NCBI RefSeq assembly: GCF_013870525.1
Contig: NZ_JACBXD010000010.1
Coordinates: 1-64,000 of the forward strand
Direction: 5' to 3'
DNA: 64,000 nucleotides
Origin: Amycolatopsis pittospori
GTDB taxonomy: Bacteria; Actinomycetota; Actinomycetes; Mycobacteriales; Pseudonocardiaceae
Shown here: positions 18,670 to 31,502 of the stretch, piece by piece
Position numbering within the stretch: position 1 is the stretch's first letter
Layout: each line of letters begins with the position of its first letter
Program-made: the position numbers and the translations under genes
Notes under the pieces: model-generated
Database searches by the model: none
The model's input: only the letters and a program-made list of their open reading frames with translations
Told to the model about the DNA's origin: nothing

Positions 18670-19262
18670 TCTTTCTCCCTGTTTTCGCTACCGAAGCGCC
18701 AGACAATTGGCACACCCCTCCCCTTTTCGCGCAGGGTCTACCGACGCGGATCAGGGGAAAGCAATCAACCGCCGGTTCGAGCAGGGAACCGTTGCGGCAC
18801 AGCGGAACGCGTCAGCGCGCGAAGAATGGGCGCATCCGTTTCGGATACGCGAATTCAGCGACCGCGCGACGAGCCGGAATAGATCAGGAATCCATACACA
18901 GCGCGCTTGCTTGCTGCCGCAAGTCAACGTGCCGGCGCCACACCAAGGCGACTGGGGATTGCATGGGCAAAATACTCGTGTGAACCCGTCTCAGTGTCAA
19001 TCTCGTGATCAAAGAATGGGACATGCCACGACAGAGTGAATTTCCCACCATGCGGATGGGCCACTAGGCCGAACGGGTGGCGATTTTCCGAGTAATGGGA
19101 ACTAGGCCACCTGGCGGCACTACTACAGGTCACAACGGACCAGTAACCTGCGTCCGCCGCGCACTGCGCCGTTATGAGTTCGTTATGCCTTCTCGGGAAC
19201 TTGCCCGGTGCACCGCACGATCGGCGGGTCCGCGAGGCCGCTGAAGACGGTAAGACAGGCGC
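18670..19262. other. Divergent intergenic region, no gene seen
   Basis: 593 bases between the SBP56-like gene (minus) and the VanX-like gene (plus). The DNA is less GC-rich than its neighbours and contains short open frames only, with no protein similarity or ribosome site that I trust. It must contain two divergent promoters. No palindromic-repeat copy is present here. Confidence 0.45.
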
Positions 19263-20048
19263 ATGCCGAAGACGTTCAGAAGGGCGCTGGCCGTCGCCGC
19301 CCTCGCCGTACTCACCACGTTTCCCGCACCAGCACAGGCTTCAGAGCGAAAGGCGCCGCCGGAGTTCGTCGCGCTGTCCGACGTGGCGCCGACGATCCTG
19401 CACGAGATCCGCTACCGCGGGCAGCACAACTTCGTCGGCCGGAAGATCGACGGATACGTCCAGTCTCTGTGCCTGCTGACGCGCCAGGCCGCGGAGGGAC
19501 TGCGTATGGCTCAGCTGCGGCTACTGCGGCAGGGCTACACGCTCAAGGTGTACGACTGCTACCGGCCGCAGCGCGCCGTCGACCACTTCGTCCGGTGGGC
19601 CAAGGACCTCTCCGACGAGAAGATGAAGGCGGAGTTCTATCCGAACGTGGCGAAGGACCGGCTGTTCGCCGACGGGTACATCGCGGAGAAGTCGGGACAC
19701 AGCCGCGGGAGCACGGTGGACCTGACGATCGTGAAGTTGCCGCCGCGACCACAACGGCACTACCGCCCGGGCGAGACGCTGACGCCGTGCTTCGCGCCGG
19801 ACCGGTTCCCGGACAACATGGTCGACATGGGGACCGGGTACGACTGCTTCGACACGCTTTCGCACACCGACGACCCACGGATCACCGGCGAGGCGCGAGC
19901 GAACCGGCAACTGCTCAAGAGCACTCTCGCGGCGTCCGGGTTCCGCAATCTTCCCGAGGAGTGGTGGCACTACACGCTCAACGGGGAGACGTTCCCGGAC
20001 ACCTACTTCGACTTCCCCGTCACCCGACGCTCCCTGACCTGCCCCTGA
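19263..20048 (+). CDS. Secreted VanX/DdpX-type D-Ala-D-Ala dipeptidase
   Basis: A 261-residue protein with a signal peptide (residues 1-27, ending PAQASE) and the M15D zinc dipeptidase motifs: YDCYRPQRA with the substrate-binding Arg, SGHSRGSTVD (zinc ligands about His146 and Asp153), and EEWWHY (catalytic Glu233, zinc ligand His236). VanX hydrolyses D-Ala-D-Ala and underlies glycopeptide resistance, but those enzymes are cytoplasmic. An exported relative more likely acts on cell-wall dipeptides. No vanH or vanA homologue lies beside it. ATG at 19263; weak ribosome site. Confidence 0.85.
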   Translation: MPKTFRRALAVAALAVLTTFPAPAQASERKAPPEFVALSDVAPTILHEIRYRGQHNFVGRKIDGYVQSLCLLTRQAAEGLRMAQLRLLRQGYTLKVYDCYRPQRAVDHFVRWAKDLSDEKMKAEFYPNVAKDRLFADGYIAEKSGHSRGSTVDLTIVKLPPRPQRHYRPGETLTPCFAPDRFPDNMVDMGTGYDCFDTLSHTDDPRITGEARANRQLLKSTLAASGFRNLPEEWWHYTLNGETFPDTYFDFPVTRRSLTCP

Positions 20049-20069
20049 CCTGGGCCTCCCCACCCAGCC

Positions 20070-20098
20070 GACCTGCGTTTAGCCCCCTAATCGCGATC
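20070..20098 (+). repeat. Palindromic repeat copy 3a
   Basis: 29 bp, A arm first, CCC-type core; its reverse complement is identical to copies 2b, 4b and 5a. Lies 22 bases after the VanX-like stop. Confidence 0.92.
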
Positions 20099-20125
20099 TG
20101 GCCGGCTGGGGTCCCCCGCCCACCG

Positions 20126-20154
20126 GATCACGATTAGCCCGCTAAACGCAGGTC
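20126..20154 (-). repeat. Palindromic repeat copy 3b
   Basis: 29 bp, variant B arm GATCACG first, core TTAGCCCGCTAA, A arm last. Inverted relative to 3a with a 27-base spacer. Identical to copy 8a. Confidence 0.92.
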
Positions 20155-20180
20155 GGCGGGGGTGGCAGGCAGCCGGATCG

Positions 20181-20213
20181 GATCGCGATCAGCCCGCGAA
20201 AGTCGCTCTGGTC
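20181..20213 (-). repeat. Palindromic repeat copy 3c, degenerate
   Basis: GATCGCGATCAGCCCGC is intact, but the right half has decayed (GAAAGTCGCTCTGGTC). It looks like an eroded copy between 3b and 3d. Confidence 0.65.
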
Positions 20214-20235
20214 GGCATGAGGCTCCCCGCTCGCG

Positions 20236-20264
20236 GATCGCGATCAGCCCGCTAAACGCAGGTC
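20236..20264 (-). repeat. Palindromic repeat copy 3d
   Basis: 29 bp, B arm first, core TCAGCCCGCTAA, A arm last. Identical to copy 5b. Lies 35 bases from the rpoC terminator. Confidence 0.9.
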
Positions 20265-20298
20265 GGCGCGGGTGTGGGAGCGGGGGGGTGGGAAAAGC

Positions 20299-20330
20299 GA
20301 AGCGCCCCTGGCGGGAGCCAGGGGCGCTTC
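20299..20330 (-). terminator. rpoC intrinsic terminator
   Basis: A perfect 14-bp stem (20299-20312 with 20317-20330, loop GGGA) followed on the minus strand by CTTTTCCC, a short U-run. It lies 18 bases beyond the rpoC stop and is the clearest intrinsic terminator in the window. Confidence 0.85.
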
Positions 20331-20348
20331 GGGTGGAGCGAGGGTAGA

Positions 20349-24260
<3,912 letters not shown>

Positions 24261-24308
24261 GTCTTTACATCCCCTTGGGGTTGATGCGACTAGAGGAGTT
24301 GGCGAGTA

Positions 24309-24337
24309 GAGGCGGGAGCCCTGCGGACTCCCGCCTC
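24309..24337 (-). promoter_or_regulatory. Hairpin between rpoB and rpoC
   Basis: A perfect 10-bp inverted repeat, GAGGCGGGAG with CTCCCGCCTC, 9-base loop, lies 8 bases after the rpoB stop. There is no U-run, so it is unlikely to be a full terminator. It may be a processing site, pause or partial attenuator that adjusts the rpoB to rpoC ratio. Confidence 0.5.
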
Positions 24338-24344
24338 ATCGCGG

Positions 24345-27300
24345 TCAGTGCACGACGTCGTCCACCGAGGGCGACTCGTTGCGGGACAGGTTGATGCCGA
24401 GGTTCGCGGCGGCGCGCTCGAGGTCCTCGTCGTCGGAGTCGCGCATCTCGATCGCGGCGCCGTCGCTGGACAGCACCTCGACGTTGAGGCAGAGCGACTG
24501 GAGCTCCTTCAGGAGCACCTTGAACGACTCGGGGATACCCGGCTCGGGGATGTTCTCCCCCTTGACGATCGCCTCGTACACCTTGACGCGGCCGACCACG
24601 TCGTCCGACTTGATCGTCAGCAGCTCCTGCAGGGTGTATGCGGCGCCGTACGCCTGCATCGCCCAGCACTCCATCTCACCGAAGCGCTGGCCACCGAACT
24701 GCGCCTTACCACCCAGCGGCTGCTGCGTGATCATCGAGTACGGGCCGGTGGAGCGAGCGTGGATCTTGTCGTCGACCAGGTGGTGCAGCTTCAGGATGTA
24801 CATGTAGCCGACCGAAACCGGGTACGGGTACGGCTCGCCGGAGCGGCCGTCGAGCAGCGTGGCCTTGCCGTTCTGCTTGACCATCCGCTCGCCGTCGCGG
24901 TTCGGCTTGGTCGCCGCGAGCAGCCCGGTGAGCTCCTCTTCCTTGGCGCCGTCGAACACCGGGGTCGCGGTGTTCGTGCCGGGGTCGACGTCGTAGAGCT
25001 CCTCGTTGAGGTTCTTCGCCCACTCGGGGTTGCCCTCGATCTTCCAGCCCTGCGACGCCAGCCAGCCCAGGTGAAGCTCCAGGACCTGACCGATGTTCAT
25101 ACGACGCGGGACACCGTGGGTGTTCAGGATGATGTCGACGGGCGTGCCGTCCTCCATGAACGGCATGTCCTCGGCGGGGAGGATCTTGCCGATGACACCC
25201 TTGTTCCCGTGGCGGCCGGCGAGCTTGTCGCCCGGCTGGATCTTCCGCTTCTGGGCCACGTAGACGCGGACCAGTTCGTTGACGCCCGGGGGCAGCTCGT
25301 CGTCGTCCTCGCGCGAGAACACGCGGATGCCGATGACCTTGCCGGTCTCGCCGTGCGGCACCTTCAGCGAGGTGTCGCGGACCTCACGGGCCTTCTCACC
25401 GAAGATCGCGCGGAGCAGGCGCTCTTCCGGGGTCAGCTCGGTCTCACCCTTGGGCGTGACCTTGCCGACCAGGATGTCGCCGTCGCGGACCTCGGCACCG
25501 ATACGGATGATGCCGCGCTCGTCGAGGTCGGCCAGGACCTCTTCGGAGACGTTCGGGATGTCCCGCGTGATCTCCTCGGCGCCCAGCTTGGTGTCGCGGG
25601 CGTCGATCTCGTGCTCCTCGATGTGGATCGACGTGAGCACGTCGTCCTGCACCAGGCGCTCCGAGAGGATGATCGCGTCCTCGTAGTTGTGGCCCTCCCA
25701 CGGCATGACCGCGACGAGCAGGTTCTTGCCGAGCGCCATCTCACCGTTCTCGGTGGACGGGCCGTCGGCGATGACCTGACCCTGCTCGACCCGGTCGCCC
25801 TCGTTGACGATCGGGCGGTGGTTGAAGCAGGTGCCGTGGTTCGAGCGGCGGAACTTGTACAGTCCGTAGCTCTTCCGCGTGCCGTCGTCGTGCATGATCG
25901 TGATCAGGTCGGCCGAGAGCTCCTCGACGACACCGGACTGCTCGGCGACGAGCACGTCACCGGCGTCCACCGCGGCACGCAGCTCCACGCCGGTACCGAC
26001 CAGCGGGGCCGAGTTGCGCAGCAGCGGAACGGCCTGACGCTGCATGTTCGCGCCCATCAGCGCGCGGTTCGCGTCGTCGTGCTCGAGGAACGGGATCATC
26101 GCCGTCGCGACCGAGACCATCTGCCGCGGCGAGACGTCCATGTAGTCCACGTCCAGCGGGTCGATCAGCTCGACCTCGCCGCCCTTCTTACGGACCAGGA
26201 CGCGGTCTTCGACGAAGGTGCCGTCATCCGAGATCGGCGCGTTCGCCTGCGCCTTCACGAAACGGTCTTCCTCGTCCGCGGTGAGGTAGTCGACCTGGTC
26301 GGTGACCCGGCCCTCGACGACCTTGCGGTACGGGGTCTCGATGAAACCGAACGGGTTGACCCGCGCGTACGAGCAGAGCGAACCGATCAGGCCGATGTTC
26401 GGGCCTTCCGGCGTCTCGATCGGGCACATGCGGCCGTAGTGCGACGGGTGGACGTCACGGACCTCCATGCCGGCGCGCTCACGCGACAGACCACCCGGGC
26501 CGAGGGCGGACAGACGACGCTTGTGCGTCAGCCCCGACAGCGGGTTGTTCTGGTCCATGAACTGCGACAGCTGCGAAGTCCCGAAGAACTCCTTGATCGC
26601 GGCGACGACCGGTCGGATGTTGATCAGGGTCTGCGGCGTGATCGCCTCGACGTCCTGGGTGGTCATCCGCTCGCGGACCACGCGCTCCATCCGGGACAGA
26701 CCCACGCGGATCTGGTTCTGGATGAGCTCGCCGACCGTGCGGAGACGACGGTTGCCGAAGTGGTCGATGTCGTCGGTCTCGACCGGGATGGTCTGGTCGC
26801 CGACGGTCGCCTTGTCCTCGCCGGCGTGCAGCCGGACCAGGTACTCGATCGTCGAGACGATGTCCTCTTCGGTCAGCGTCCCGGTGTCGTACGGCGTGGT
26901 GAGGCCGAGCTTCTTGTTCAGCTTGTACCGGCCGACCTTGGCGAGGTCGTAGCGCTTCGGCTTGAAGAACAGGTTCTCCAGCAGCGTCTGCGCGCTCTCC
27001 TTGGTGGGCGGTTCTCCCGGGCGCAGCTTGCGGTAGATGTCGAGCAGCGCCTCGTCGGTGCCGGCGGTGTGGTCCTTCTCGAGGGTGGCGAGCAGCGTCT
27101 CGGAGAAGGAGAAGCGCTCGCGGATCGCCTCGGTGGTCCAGCCGAGCGCCTTCAGCAGCACGGTGACCGGCTGGCGGCGCTTGCGGTCGATGCGGACGCC
27201 GACGGTGTCGCGCTTGTCGACGTCGAACTCGAGCCAGGCACCCCGGCTCGGGATGACGCGGACGTTGAAGACGTCCTTGTCCGTGGTCTTGTCGACGCTG

Positions 27301-27845
27301 GTGTCGAAGTACACACCCGGCGAACGGACCAGCTGGGACACGACGACACGCTCGGTGCCGTTGATGACGAAGGTGCCCTTGTCGGTCATCACCGGGAAGT
27401 CACCCATGAAGACCGTCTGGCTCTTGATCTCGCCGGTGTTGTTGTTCACGAACTCGGCGGTCACGAACAGGGGCGCCGCGTACGTCATGTCCTTGTCCTT
27501 GCACTCCTCGACGGAGGCCTTGACCTCGTCGAAGCGCGGGTCGGAGAAGGAAAGCGACATGGATCCGGAGAAGTCTTCGATCGGCGAGATCTCGTTAAGG
27601 ACCTCTTCCAGGCCGCCGACCGGGTTTTCTTCACCTTCTTCGACGCGGCGTTCGAACCACGCCTCGTCGCCGGTGAACCATTCGAAGGACCTGATCTGCA
27701 CGTCGAGCAGGTTCGGGGTGCTGAGCGGCTCGCGAATCTTTGCGAAGGAGACCCGTGTGGGGGCTCCCGGGATTCCCGTGGACTCCGAGCGAGATACAGC
27801 CGAGGTGGTCGCAGCAGTGGCCTGGTTCGCGGGAGAGACTGCCAA
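24345..27845 (-). CDS. rpoB: RNA polymerase beta subunit
   Basis: The 1166-residue beta subunit beginning (M)[21 protein letters not shown] chose the TTG at 27845 because GGAAGG lies just upstream and related actinobacterial RpoB proteins begin there; another TTG seven codons earlier is open. The rifampicin-binding cluster ([20 protein letters not shown] then [20 protein letters not shown], about 26470-26590) has the sensitive-type Asp, His and Ser residues. The N-terminus closely matches Amycolatopsis RpoB from memory. The first gene of rpoBC, with a candidate promoter at 27981-28009. Confidence 0.98.
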   Translation of the reverse strand: MAVSPANQATAATTSAVSRSESTGIPGAPTRVSFAKIREPLSTPNLLDVQIRSFEWFTGDEAWFERRVEEGEENPVGGLEEVLNEISPIEDFSGSMSLSFSDPRFDEVKASVEECKDKDMTYAAPLFVTAEFVNNNTGEIKSQTVFMGDFPVMTDKGTFVINGTERVVVSQLVRSPGVYFDTSVDKTTDKDVFNVRVIPSRGAWLEFDVDKRDTVGVRIDRKRRQPVTVLLKALGWTTEAIRERFSFSETLLATLEKDHTAGTDEALLDIYRKLRPGEPPTKESAQTLLENLFFKPKRYDLAKVGRYKLNKKLGLTTPYDTGTLTEEDIVSTIEYLVRLHAGEDKATVGDQTIPVETDDIDHFGNRRLRTVGELIQNQIRVGLSRMERVVRERMTTQDVEAITPQTLINIRPVVAAIKEFFGTSQLSQFMDQNNPLSGLTHKRRLSALGPGGLSRERAGMEVRDVHPSHYGRMCPIETPEGPNIGLIGSLCSYARVNPFGFIETPYRKVVEGRVTDQVDYLTADEEDRFVKAQANAPISDDGTFVEDRVLVRKKGGEVELIDPLDVDYMDVSPRQMVSVATAMIPFLEHDDANRALMGANMQRQAVPLLRNSAPLVGTGVELRAAVDAGDVLVAEQSGVVEELSADLITIMHDDGTRKSYGLYKFRRSNHGTCFNHRPIVNEGDRVEQGQVIADGPSTENGEMALGKNLLVAVMPWEGHNYEDAIILSERLVQDDVLTSIHIEEHEIDARDTKLGAEEITRDIPNVSEEVLADLDERGIIRIGAEVRDGDILVGKVTPKGETELTPEERLLRAIFGEKAREVRDTSLKVPHGETGKVIGIRVFSREDDDELPPGVNELVRVYVAQKRKIQPGDKLAGRHGNKGVIGKILPAEDMPFMEDGTPVDIILNTHGVPRRMNIGQVLELHLGWLASQGWKIEGNPEWAKNLNEELYDVDPGTNTATPVFDGAKEEELTGLLAATKPNRDGERMVKQNGKATLLDGRSGEPYPYPVSVGYMYILKLHHLVDDKIHARSTGPYSMITQQPLGGKAQFGGQRFGEMECWAMQAYGAAYTLQELLTIKSDDVVGRVKVYEAIVKGENIPEPGIPESFKVLLKELQSLCLNVEVLSSDGAAIEMRDSDDEDLERAAANLGINLSRNESPSVDDVVH

Positions 27846-27930
27846 GATGCGTCCTTCCGGGGACAATGAGCGGTGAGCAGCCGCGTCAGCAACAGCTGAA
27901 GCGGTCTGTCAAGGGTGCCGTGTGCCCACT

Positions 27931-27936
27931 ATCCTA
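27931..27936 (-). promoter_or_regulatory. Possible second -10 element of rpoB (TAGGAT)
   Basis: TAGGAT on the minus strand is a good actinobacterial -10, but the only -35-like sequence (TTTCAG) is 19 bases away. It may be a second, weaker start point about 75 bases before the rpoB start. Confidence 0.3.
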
Positions 27937-27980
27937 ACTACCGGCTCCGGGCAGCCTGAAAGAGGGCAGCGCAAAGAAGC

Positions 27981-28009
27981 AGTCTAGCCCGAACGTCGCG
28001 GTCTGTCCA
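27981..28009 (-). promoter_or_regulatory. Candidate rpoB promoter
   Basis: Minus-strand TGGACA (28009-28004) and TAGACT (27986-27981) are separated by exactly 17 bases, a good match to the TTGACA/TAnnnT housekeeping pattern. Transcription would start near 27974, giving a leader of about 130 nt. Confidence 0.55.
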
Positions 28010-28274
28010 GGGGGCGCTCCCGATGGGGCCCAGCCTGCATCGCAACGTCTTCAGGTATGCCTCTCCTCGGCCTCCCCGGCTCGTCCCTCCCGCAAGGGCA
28101 CCGCCGGTTCTCACCGTTGGCAGTAAGCGTGACCCCAAGCGGGCTCCCAGTCAAGATGCCGCGCGGTGGTCCCGCCGGTTGGCGCAGCGTCGAAGAGGTC
28201 CAGCACAGGGTGACGAACAAGACGATCATCCCGGTTACCACCCGATACCCGCTGGTGACGGCCCTCGGGCGCCC

Positions 28275-28303
28275 GACCTGCGTTTAGCGGGCTAATCGCG
28301 ATC
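28275..28303 (+). repeat. Palindromic repeat copy 4a
   Basis: 29 bp, A arm first, core TTTAGCGGGCTAA, B arm GATC last. Its reverse complement equals copy 8b. It lies in a divergent intergenic region. Confidence 0.92.
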
Positions 28304-28431
28304 CCGCCGGGGCCCGTTCCGGAGAGTCACCAGGTCGGGGCGAGGCGGCCGCGGAGGCGACCCCCGTGGCGCCAGGCCGTGTGGCCGTCGTGACGGGTGG
28401 GTCTTCTGGTGCGGCGCACAGGAAGGGCCCA

Positions 28432-28460
28432 GATCGCGATTAGGGGGCTAAACGCAGGTC
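28432..28460 (-). repeat. Palindromic repeat copy 4b
   Basis: 29 bp, B arm first, core TTAGGGGGCTAA, A arm last; identical to 2b and 5a. It ends 24 bases before the ATG at 28485, so it lies in the promoter or 5' leader of that gene. Confidence 0.92.
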
Positions 28461-28484
28461 GGCGGGCACTGCCAGACTGGACCC

Positions 28485-29732
28485 ATGGGCGAAATCAGCG
28501 AGCAGGACGCAGCAGCCGACGCCATGCGCCCGATGCCACCCGTCGCGCTACTGCCGGAGTCCGAGCTGCGCCTCGCCGCCGGACGTAGCCAGGTGCTGGC
28601 GGACCTCCGCCGGTACGTCGCCGGTTTGGACGGGCATGGCGAACCCGGCGGCACGGTGATCCCTCGCTGGGCGGAAGCCTGCGGGCTGGTCCATGTCGTC
28701 GACGGCGTACACGTACCGGTCGAGAAGAACGCGAAGCTTCTCGACGACCCTCTGGACCTGTGGGAACGGGCGTATTCGGCGATCGGGCAGGTCGGGGTCG
28801 GCATCGCCGCCGAGGACGACGCCGTTCCCCCGTTCTTCGCGACACTGTTCCCGCAGTGGGTCTCGGGAGTGGCGTTCACGCTGTACGAAGCCGGCGACCA
28901 CCCGATCCCCGTCGAACTCCTCTACGGCGTTCTGACGACGATGTTCGGTCTCGAACCGGCGCAAGACGATTCCACGCGGCACGCGACGGCCGTCACGCTG
29001 GATCTGCTGGAACGGTTCGGCGCGATCGAGCGGACCACGACGACGGACTCGGCCCTGCTCGCCCGGGTCGCCGAGATCGCCGGCACACCGAACCCGTCCG
29101 CGGCAATGGTCAAGCTCACCCCGATCGCGGTGTGGGCGATCAACCGCGAACTGCGCGCCGCCGGAGTGGACGCGCCGATCATCGGTGAAGGTGCGGGCGA
29201 GGAGCTCGGCGAGCTGTGCCGGCGTCTGCTCGGCGCCGCGCCGGAGGTCGTGGACGGGGAGCTGAAGGTCTGGGTTCGGCACCGATCGCCGTCCGACGCG
29301 ACGACAGAGGCGTCCGACTTCCTCCGGGTGGCGACGCTGCCGTCCGAGCGGCTGTTCGCCCTGATCGCGCTCGGCGAGACCGGGGAGTCCGGCATCGCAG
29401 CCGCGGCCGAAGTCCGTGCCGACGGCGGTCTGCCGGGGGCCGTCGCGGCGATGTGGCTGTCCGAGCGCGGAGCCGTCGGCCCCGAAACGGTCACCCGGGA
29501 AGAGGTCGTCATCGGGATGACCGACCACTTCGCCGCGATGCACGCACACGGCGCGTTCGTCCACCAGCTGGCCGAGATGGACGGTGGCTTCGAGCTCGTC
29601 GACGTGCTTACCGCTTCAGACCACCCGGCCCGGCTCGACCTCCTGGACGCCGTCGCCGCGGAACACCCGGACCGGCAGGTGGCCAGGAAAGCGCGCAAGG
29701 CACGGTTCAAGCTGCGGTCGAGCGGCCTGTGA
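28485..29732 (+). CDS. Conserved-looking protein of unknown function, 415 residues
   Basis: A soluble 415-residue protein with no signal peptide, no membrane segment and no motif I recognise. It begins MGEISEQDAAADAMRPMPPVALL and has a first part with RWAEACGLVHVVDGVHVPVEKNAKLLDDPLDLWERA, a helical middle (LLERFGAIERTTTTDSALLARVAEIAG) and a C-terminus ending in a basic helix (RQVARKARKARFKLRSSGL), suggestive of HEAT-like helices. Codon use is like its neighbours. It is convergent with the mce operon. The ATG lies just after a palindromic repeat. Confidence 0.75.
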   Translation: MGEISEQDAAADAMRPMPPVALLPESELRLAAGRSQVLADLRRYVAGLDGHGEPGGTVIPRWAEACGLVHVVDGVHVPVEKNAKLLDDPLDLWERAYSAIGQVGVGIAAEDDAVPPFFATLFPQWVSGVAFTLYEAGDHPIPVELLYGVLTTMFGLEPAQDDSTRHATAVTLDLLERFGAIERTTTTDSALLARVAEIAGTPNPSAAMVKLTPIAVWAINRELRAAGVDAPIIGEGAGEELGELCRRLLGAAPEVVDGELKVWVRHRSPSDATTEASDFLRVATLPSERLFALIALGETGESGIAAAAEVRADGGLPGAVAAMWLSERGAVGPETVTREEVVIGMTDHFAAMHAHGAFVHQLAEMDGGFELVDVLTASDHPARLDLLDAVAAEHPDRQVARKARKARFKLRSSGL

Positions 29733-29767
29733 CCCCTCGCCCGGACGCCCAGGTCAGCGCGCCCCCG

Positions 29768-29796
29768 GATCGCGATTAGGGGGCTAAACGCAGGTC
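29768..29796 (-). repeat. Palindromic repeat copy 5a
   Basis: 29 bp, B arm first, core TTAGGGGGCTAA, A arm last. One of five identical copies. Lies between two convergent genes. Confidence 0.92.
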
Positions 29797-29823
29797 GGAG
29801 GGCCGGGAGCGACCGGGCCACAG

Positions 29824-29852
29824 GATCGCGATCAGCCCGCTAAACGCAGGTC
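29824..29852 (-). repeat. Palindromic repeat copy 5b
   Basis: 29 bp, direct repeat of 5a after a 27-base spacer; core TCAGCCCGCTAA. It ends 6 bases before the stop of the last mce-operon gene. Confidence 0.92.
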
Positions 29853-29858
29853 GGGGCG

Positions 29859-30923
29859 CTACTTGGAGGGGGCCGGGGAAGCGGGGGGTGAAGCGGGCGC
29901 CGGGGAGGCGGCCGGGTTGGGCGGAGCGGCGTAGGTGTTCATCGCCGTGATCTTCCACTTGTCGCCCTGCAGTTCCGCGTTCAAGTGCAGCTGCGCGCTC
30001 CCGGCGGTGGTCTTGTTCGTGTCGGCCCGCGTCGAGCTCTGGTCGACGAACACCATCACGTCCGCCCGGTCGCCCTCCAGCCGGATGACGGCGCTACGGG
30101 TGACCTTGCACGTCACGACCATCTTCTGCTGCGGGGCCAGCCGCTTGACCTCGCCCATCAGCAGGTTGTACTTCGCCCGGACCTCGTCGTTGACCAGCAG
30201 ATCGCCCGCCGAGGTCTCGGTCTTCGCGATGTTGTTGTAGTCGTACGAGAACAACGCCTCGGTCGCCTTCGCGACCTGGTCCTTGACCTGCGCGGTCTTC
30301 GCGACGTCCAGCAGCGCGGTGTTCTCCGTCGAGCTCGACACATCGTCGGCCTGGATCTTGAAGAGCACCGCGGTCGCGGCGAGCAACAGCCCGACCACGA
30401 CCAGCGCGCCGGCCAGGATCAGCTGCCGGGAGGCCGGCTTCTTCACCTTCGCCGACTTCTCATCGGAGTCGGAGTCGGAGTCGGACTCAGCCTCGGAAGC
30501 AGCAGCCTCCGCTTCGGCCTCTTCGATGTCGTCCGGCTTCGCCTCGACGGCCGCCTTGGTCTTCGCGCGCGGACTCGGCTTGGCGGGCTTCGCGACGACC
30601 TCGTCGGCCTCGGTCTCCTCGGGCTTGGAAACCTCCTCAGGAGCCGTCTCAGCGGCTTCAGGAGCCTCAACCGTCTCAGGAGCCTCGACAGTCTCCACCT
30701 CGGCCTCAGCGGCCTCTAGAGGCTCAGGCGCCACAGGCGCAGCAGGAGCCGGCCTCGGCGAAGGACGGCGAACCGGCGAAGGGGCCGGCGTCTCGTCGAC
30801 CTCGGGAACGGGAGCCGTCTCGACCTCGGAAGCGGGAGACGCGCCGGGCCGGCGCAGACCGGCCACCCGGGGGCGGCGCACCGGCGGAGTGCTGCGAGGG
30901 GGCTGGCGGCGGGAGGGGGGCAC
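29859..30923 (-). CDS. Mce-associated membrane protein with long acidic N-terminal domain
   Basis: A 354-residue protein of the Mam type. Residues 1-170 form a low-complexity cytoplasmic region rich in Glu, Pro, Ala and Ser (including a SDSDSDSDE run). One membrane segment follows (LILAGALVVVGLLLAATAVLF), then a 150-residue extracytoplasmic domain with the family pattern TALLDVAKTAQVKDQVAKATEALFSYDYNN and DRADVMVFVDQSSTRAD, and a Pro/Ala tail. Mam proteins stabilise or assist Mce lipid transporters. GTG start. Last gene of the operon, 25 bases after the other mam gene. Confidence 0.85.
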   Translation of the reverse strand: MPPSRRQPPRSTPPVRRPRVAGLRRPGASPASEVETAPVPEVDETPAPSPVRRPSPRPAPAAPVAPEPLEAAEAEVETVEAPETVEAPEAAETAPEEVSKPEETEADEVVAKPAKPSPRAKTKAAVEAKPDDIEEAEAEAAASEAESDSDSDSDEKSAKVKKPASRQLILAGALVVVGLLLAATAVLFKIQADDVSSSTENTALLDVAKTAQVKDQVAKATEALFSYDYNNIAKTETSAGDLLVNDEVRAKYNLLMGEVKRLAPQQKMVVTCKVTRSAVIRLEGDRADVMVFVDQSSTRADTNKTTAGSAQLHLNAELQGDKWKITAMNTYAAPPNPAASPAPASPPASPAPSK

Positions 30924-30948
30924 TACGGGCTCCGTTCTAGGTGACGCT

Positions 30949-31470
30949 TTACTGGCCGGCCGCGACGAGGGGCACGTTGTCGATCCCGGACAGTTTCCAC
31001 TCGTCGCCGACCCGGGTCATCGAGACCTCCAGGCGCAGCGCCTTCGAGCTCGCCTTGTCGCCCTGGGTGACCTGGGTGGTGATGGCGGCGAGGAAGCTCG
31101 CCTTGCCCTCGTGGTCGTCGAGTTCCTCGACGGCGATGTCCTGGATCGTGGTCGCGACCTTGGTCTTCGCGTCGCCGAGAGCCTTGCGGTAGGTCGGCTC
31201 CAGCTGGGCCAGCTGCTGGCTCATCTTGTCGTCGGAAACGGCCTTCTGCTTGTTGAAGAAGTCGTCGAGATTCTCGAAGTCGACCTCGGTGTACGCCTTG
31301 ATCGCGGTGCCACCGGCCTTGACGACGTCGTCCCGCGAACGCGCCAGGTCGGCGTTGTCGTCCGCGGCGGCCACCGCCCACTGGATCCCGAAGAGACCCG
31401 CGGCGAGCAGGGCGGCGAGCGCGAACGCGGCCGCGCCGAGGACCAGGGTCCGCGATCGAGAAGAACTCAT
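30949..31470 (-). CDS. Mce-associated membrane protein
   Basis: A 173-residue protein: an N-terminal membrane anchor (RTLVLGAAAFALAALLAAGLFGIQW), then an NTF2-like extracytoplasmic domain (VVKAGGTAIKAYTEVDFENLDDFFNKQ ... LEVSMTRVGDEWKLSGIDNVP). This matches the Mam/Mce-associated family. ATG start at 31470 with CTGGAG upstream. It lies 32 bases downstream of mceF and 25 bases upstream of the second mam gene. Confidence 0.87.
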   Translation of the reverse strand: MSSSRSRTLVLGAAAFALAALLAAGLFGIQWAVAAADDNADLARSRDDVVKAGGTAIKAYTEVDFENLDDFFNKQKAVSDDKMSQQLAQLEPTYRKALGDAKTKVATTIQDIAVEELDDHEGKASFLAAITTQVTQGDKASSKALRLEVSMTRVGDEWKLSGIDNVPLVAAGQ

Positions 31471-31502
31471 GACACTCCAGGGTAGGTAATACGGTCTCGG
31501 GC

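Larger units (their letters stand above)
27846..28484. other. Divergent region upstream of rpoB with two repeat copies
   Basis: 639 bases without a credible gene. It contains the rpoB leader and promoter (27931-28009) and two oppositely oriented palindromic repeats (28275-28303 and 28432-28460), the second only 24 bases from the start of the plus-strand gene at 28485. Confidence 0.55.

Noticed and set aside
18670..19262. Short open frames in the region between the SBP56-like and VanX-like genes.
   Set aside because: They lack ribosome sites and sensible protein composition and are no longer than expected by chance.
24348..27869. A very long open frame on the plus strand opposite rpoB, and a similar one opposite rpoC (20274-24284).
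   Set aside because: In GC-rich coding DNA the antisense frame is often open. The encoded sequences are rich in Arg, His, Leu, Val and Asp with no family resemblance, while the minus strand encodes complete RpoB and RpoC.
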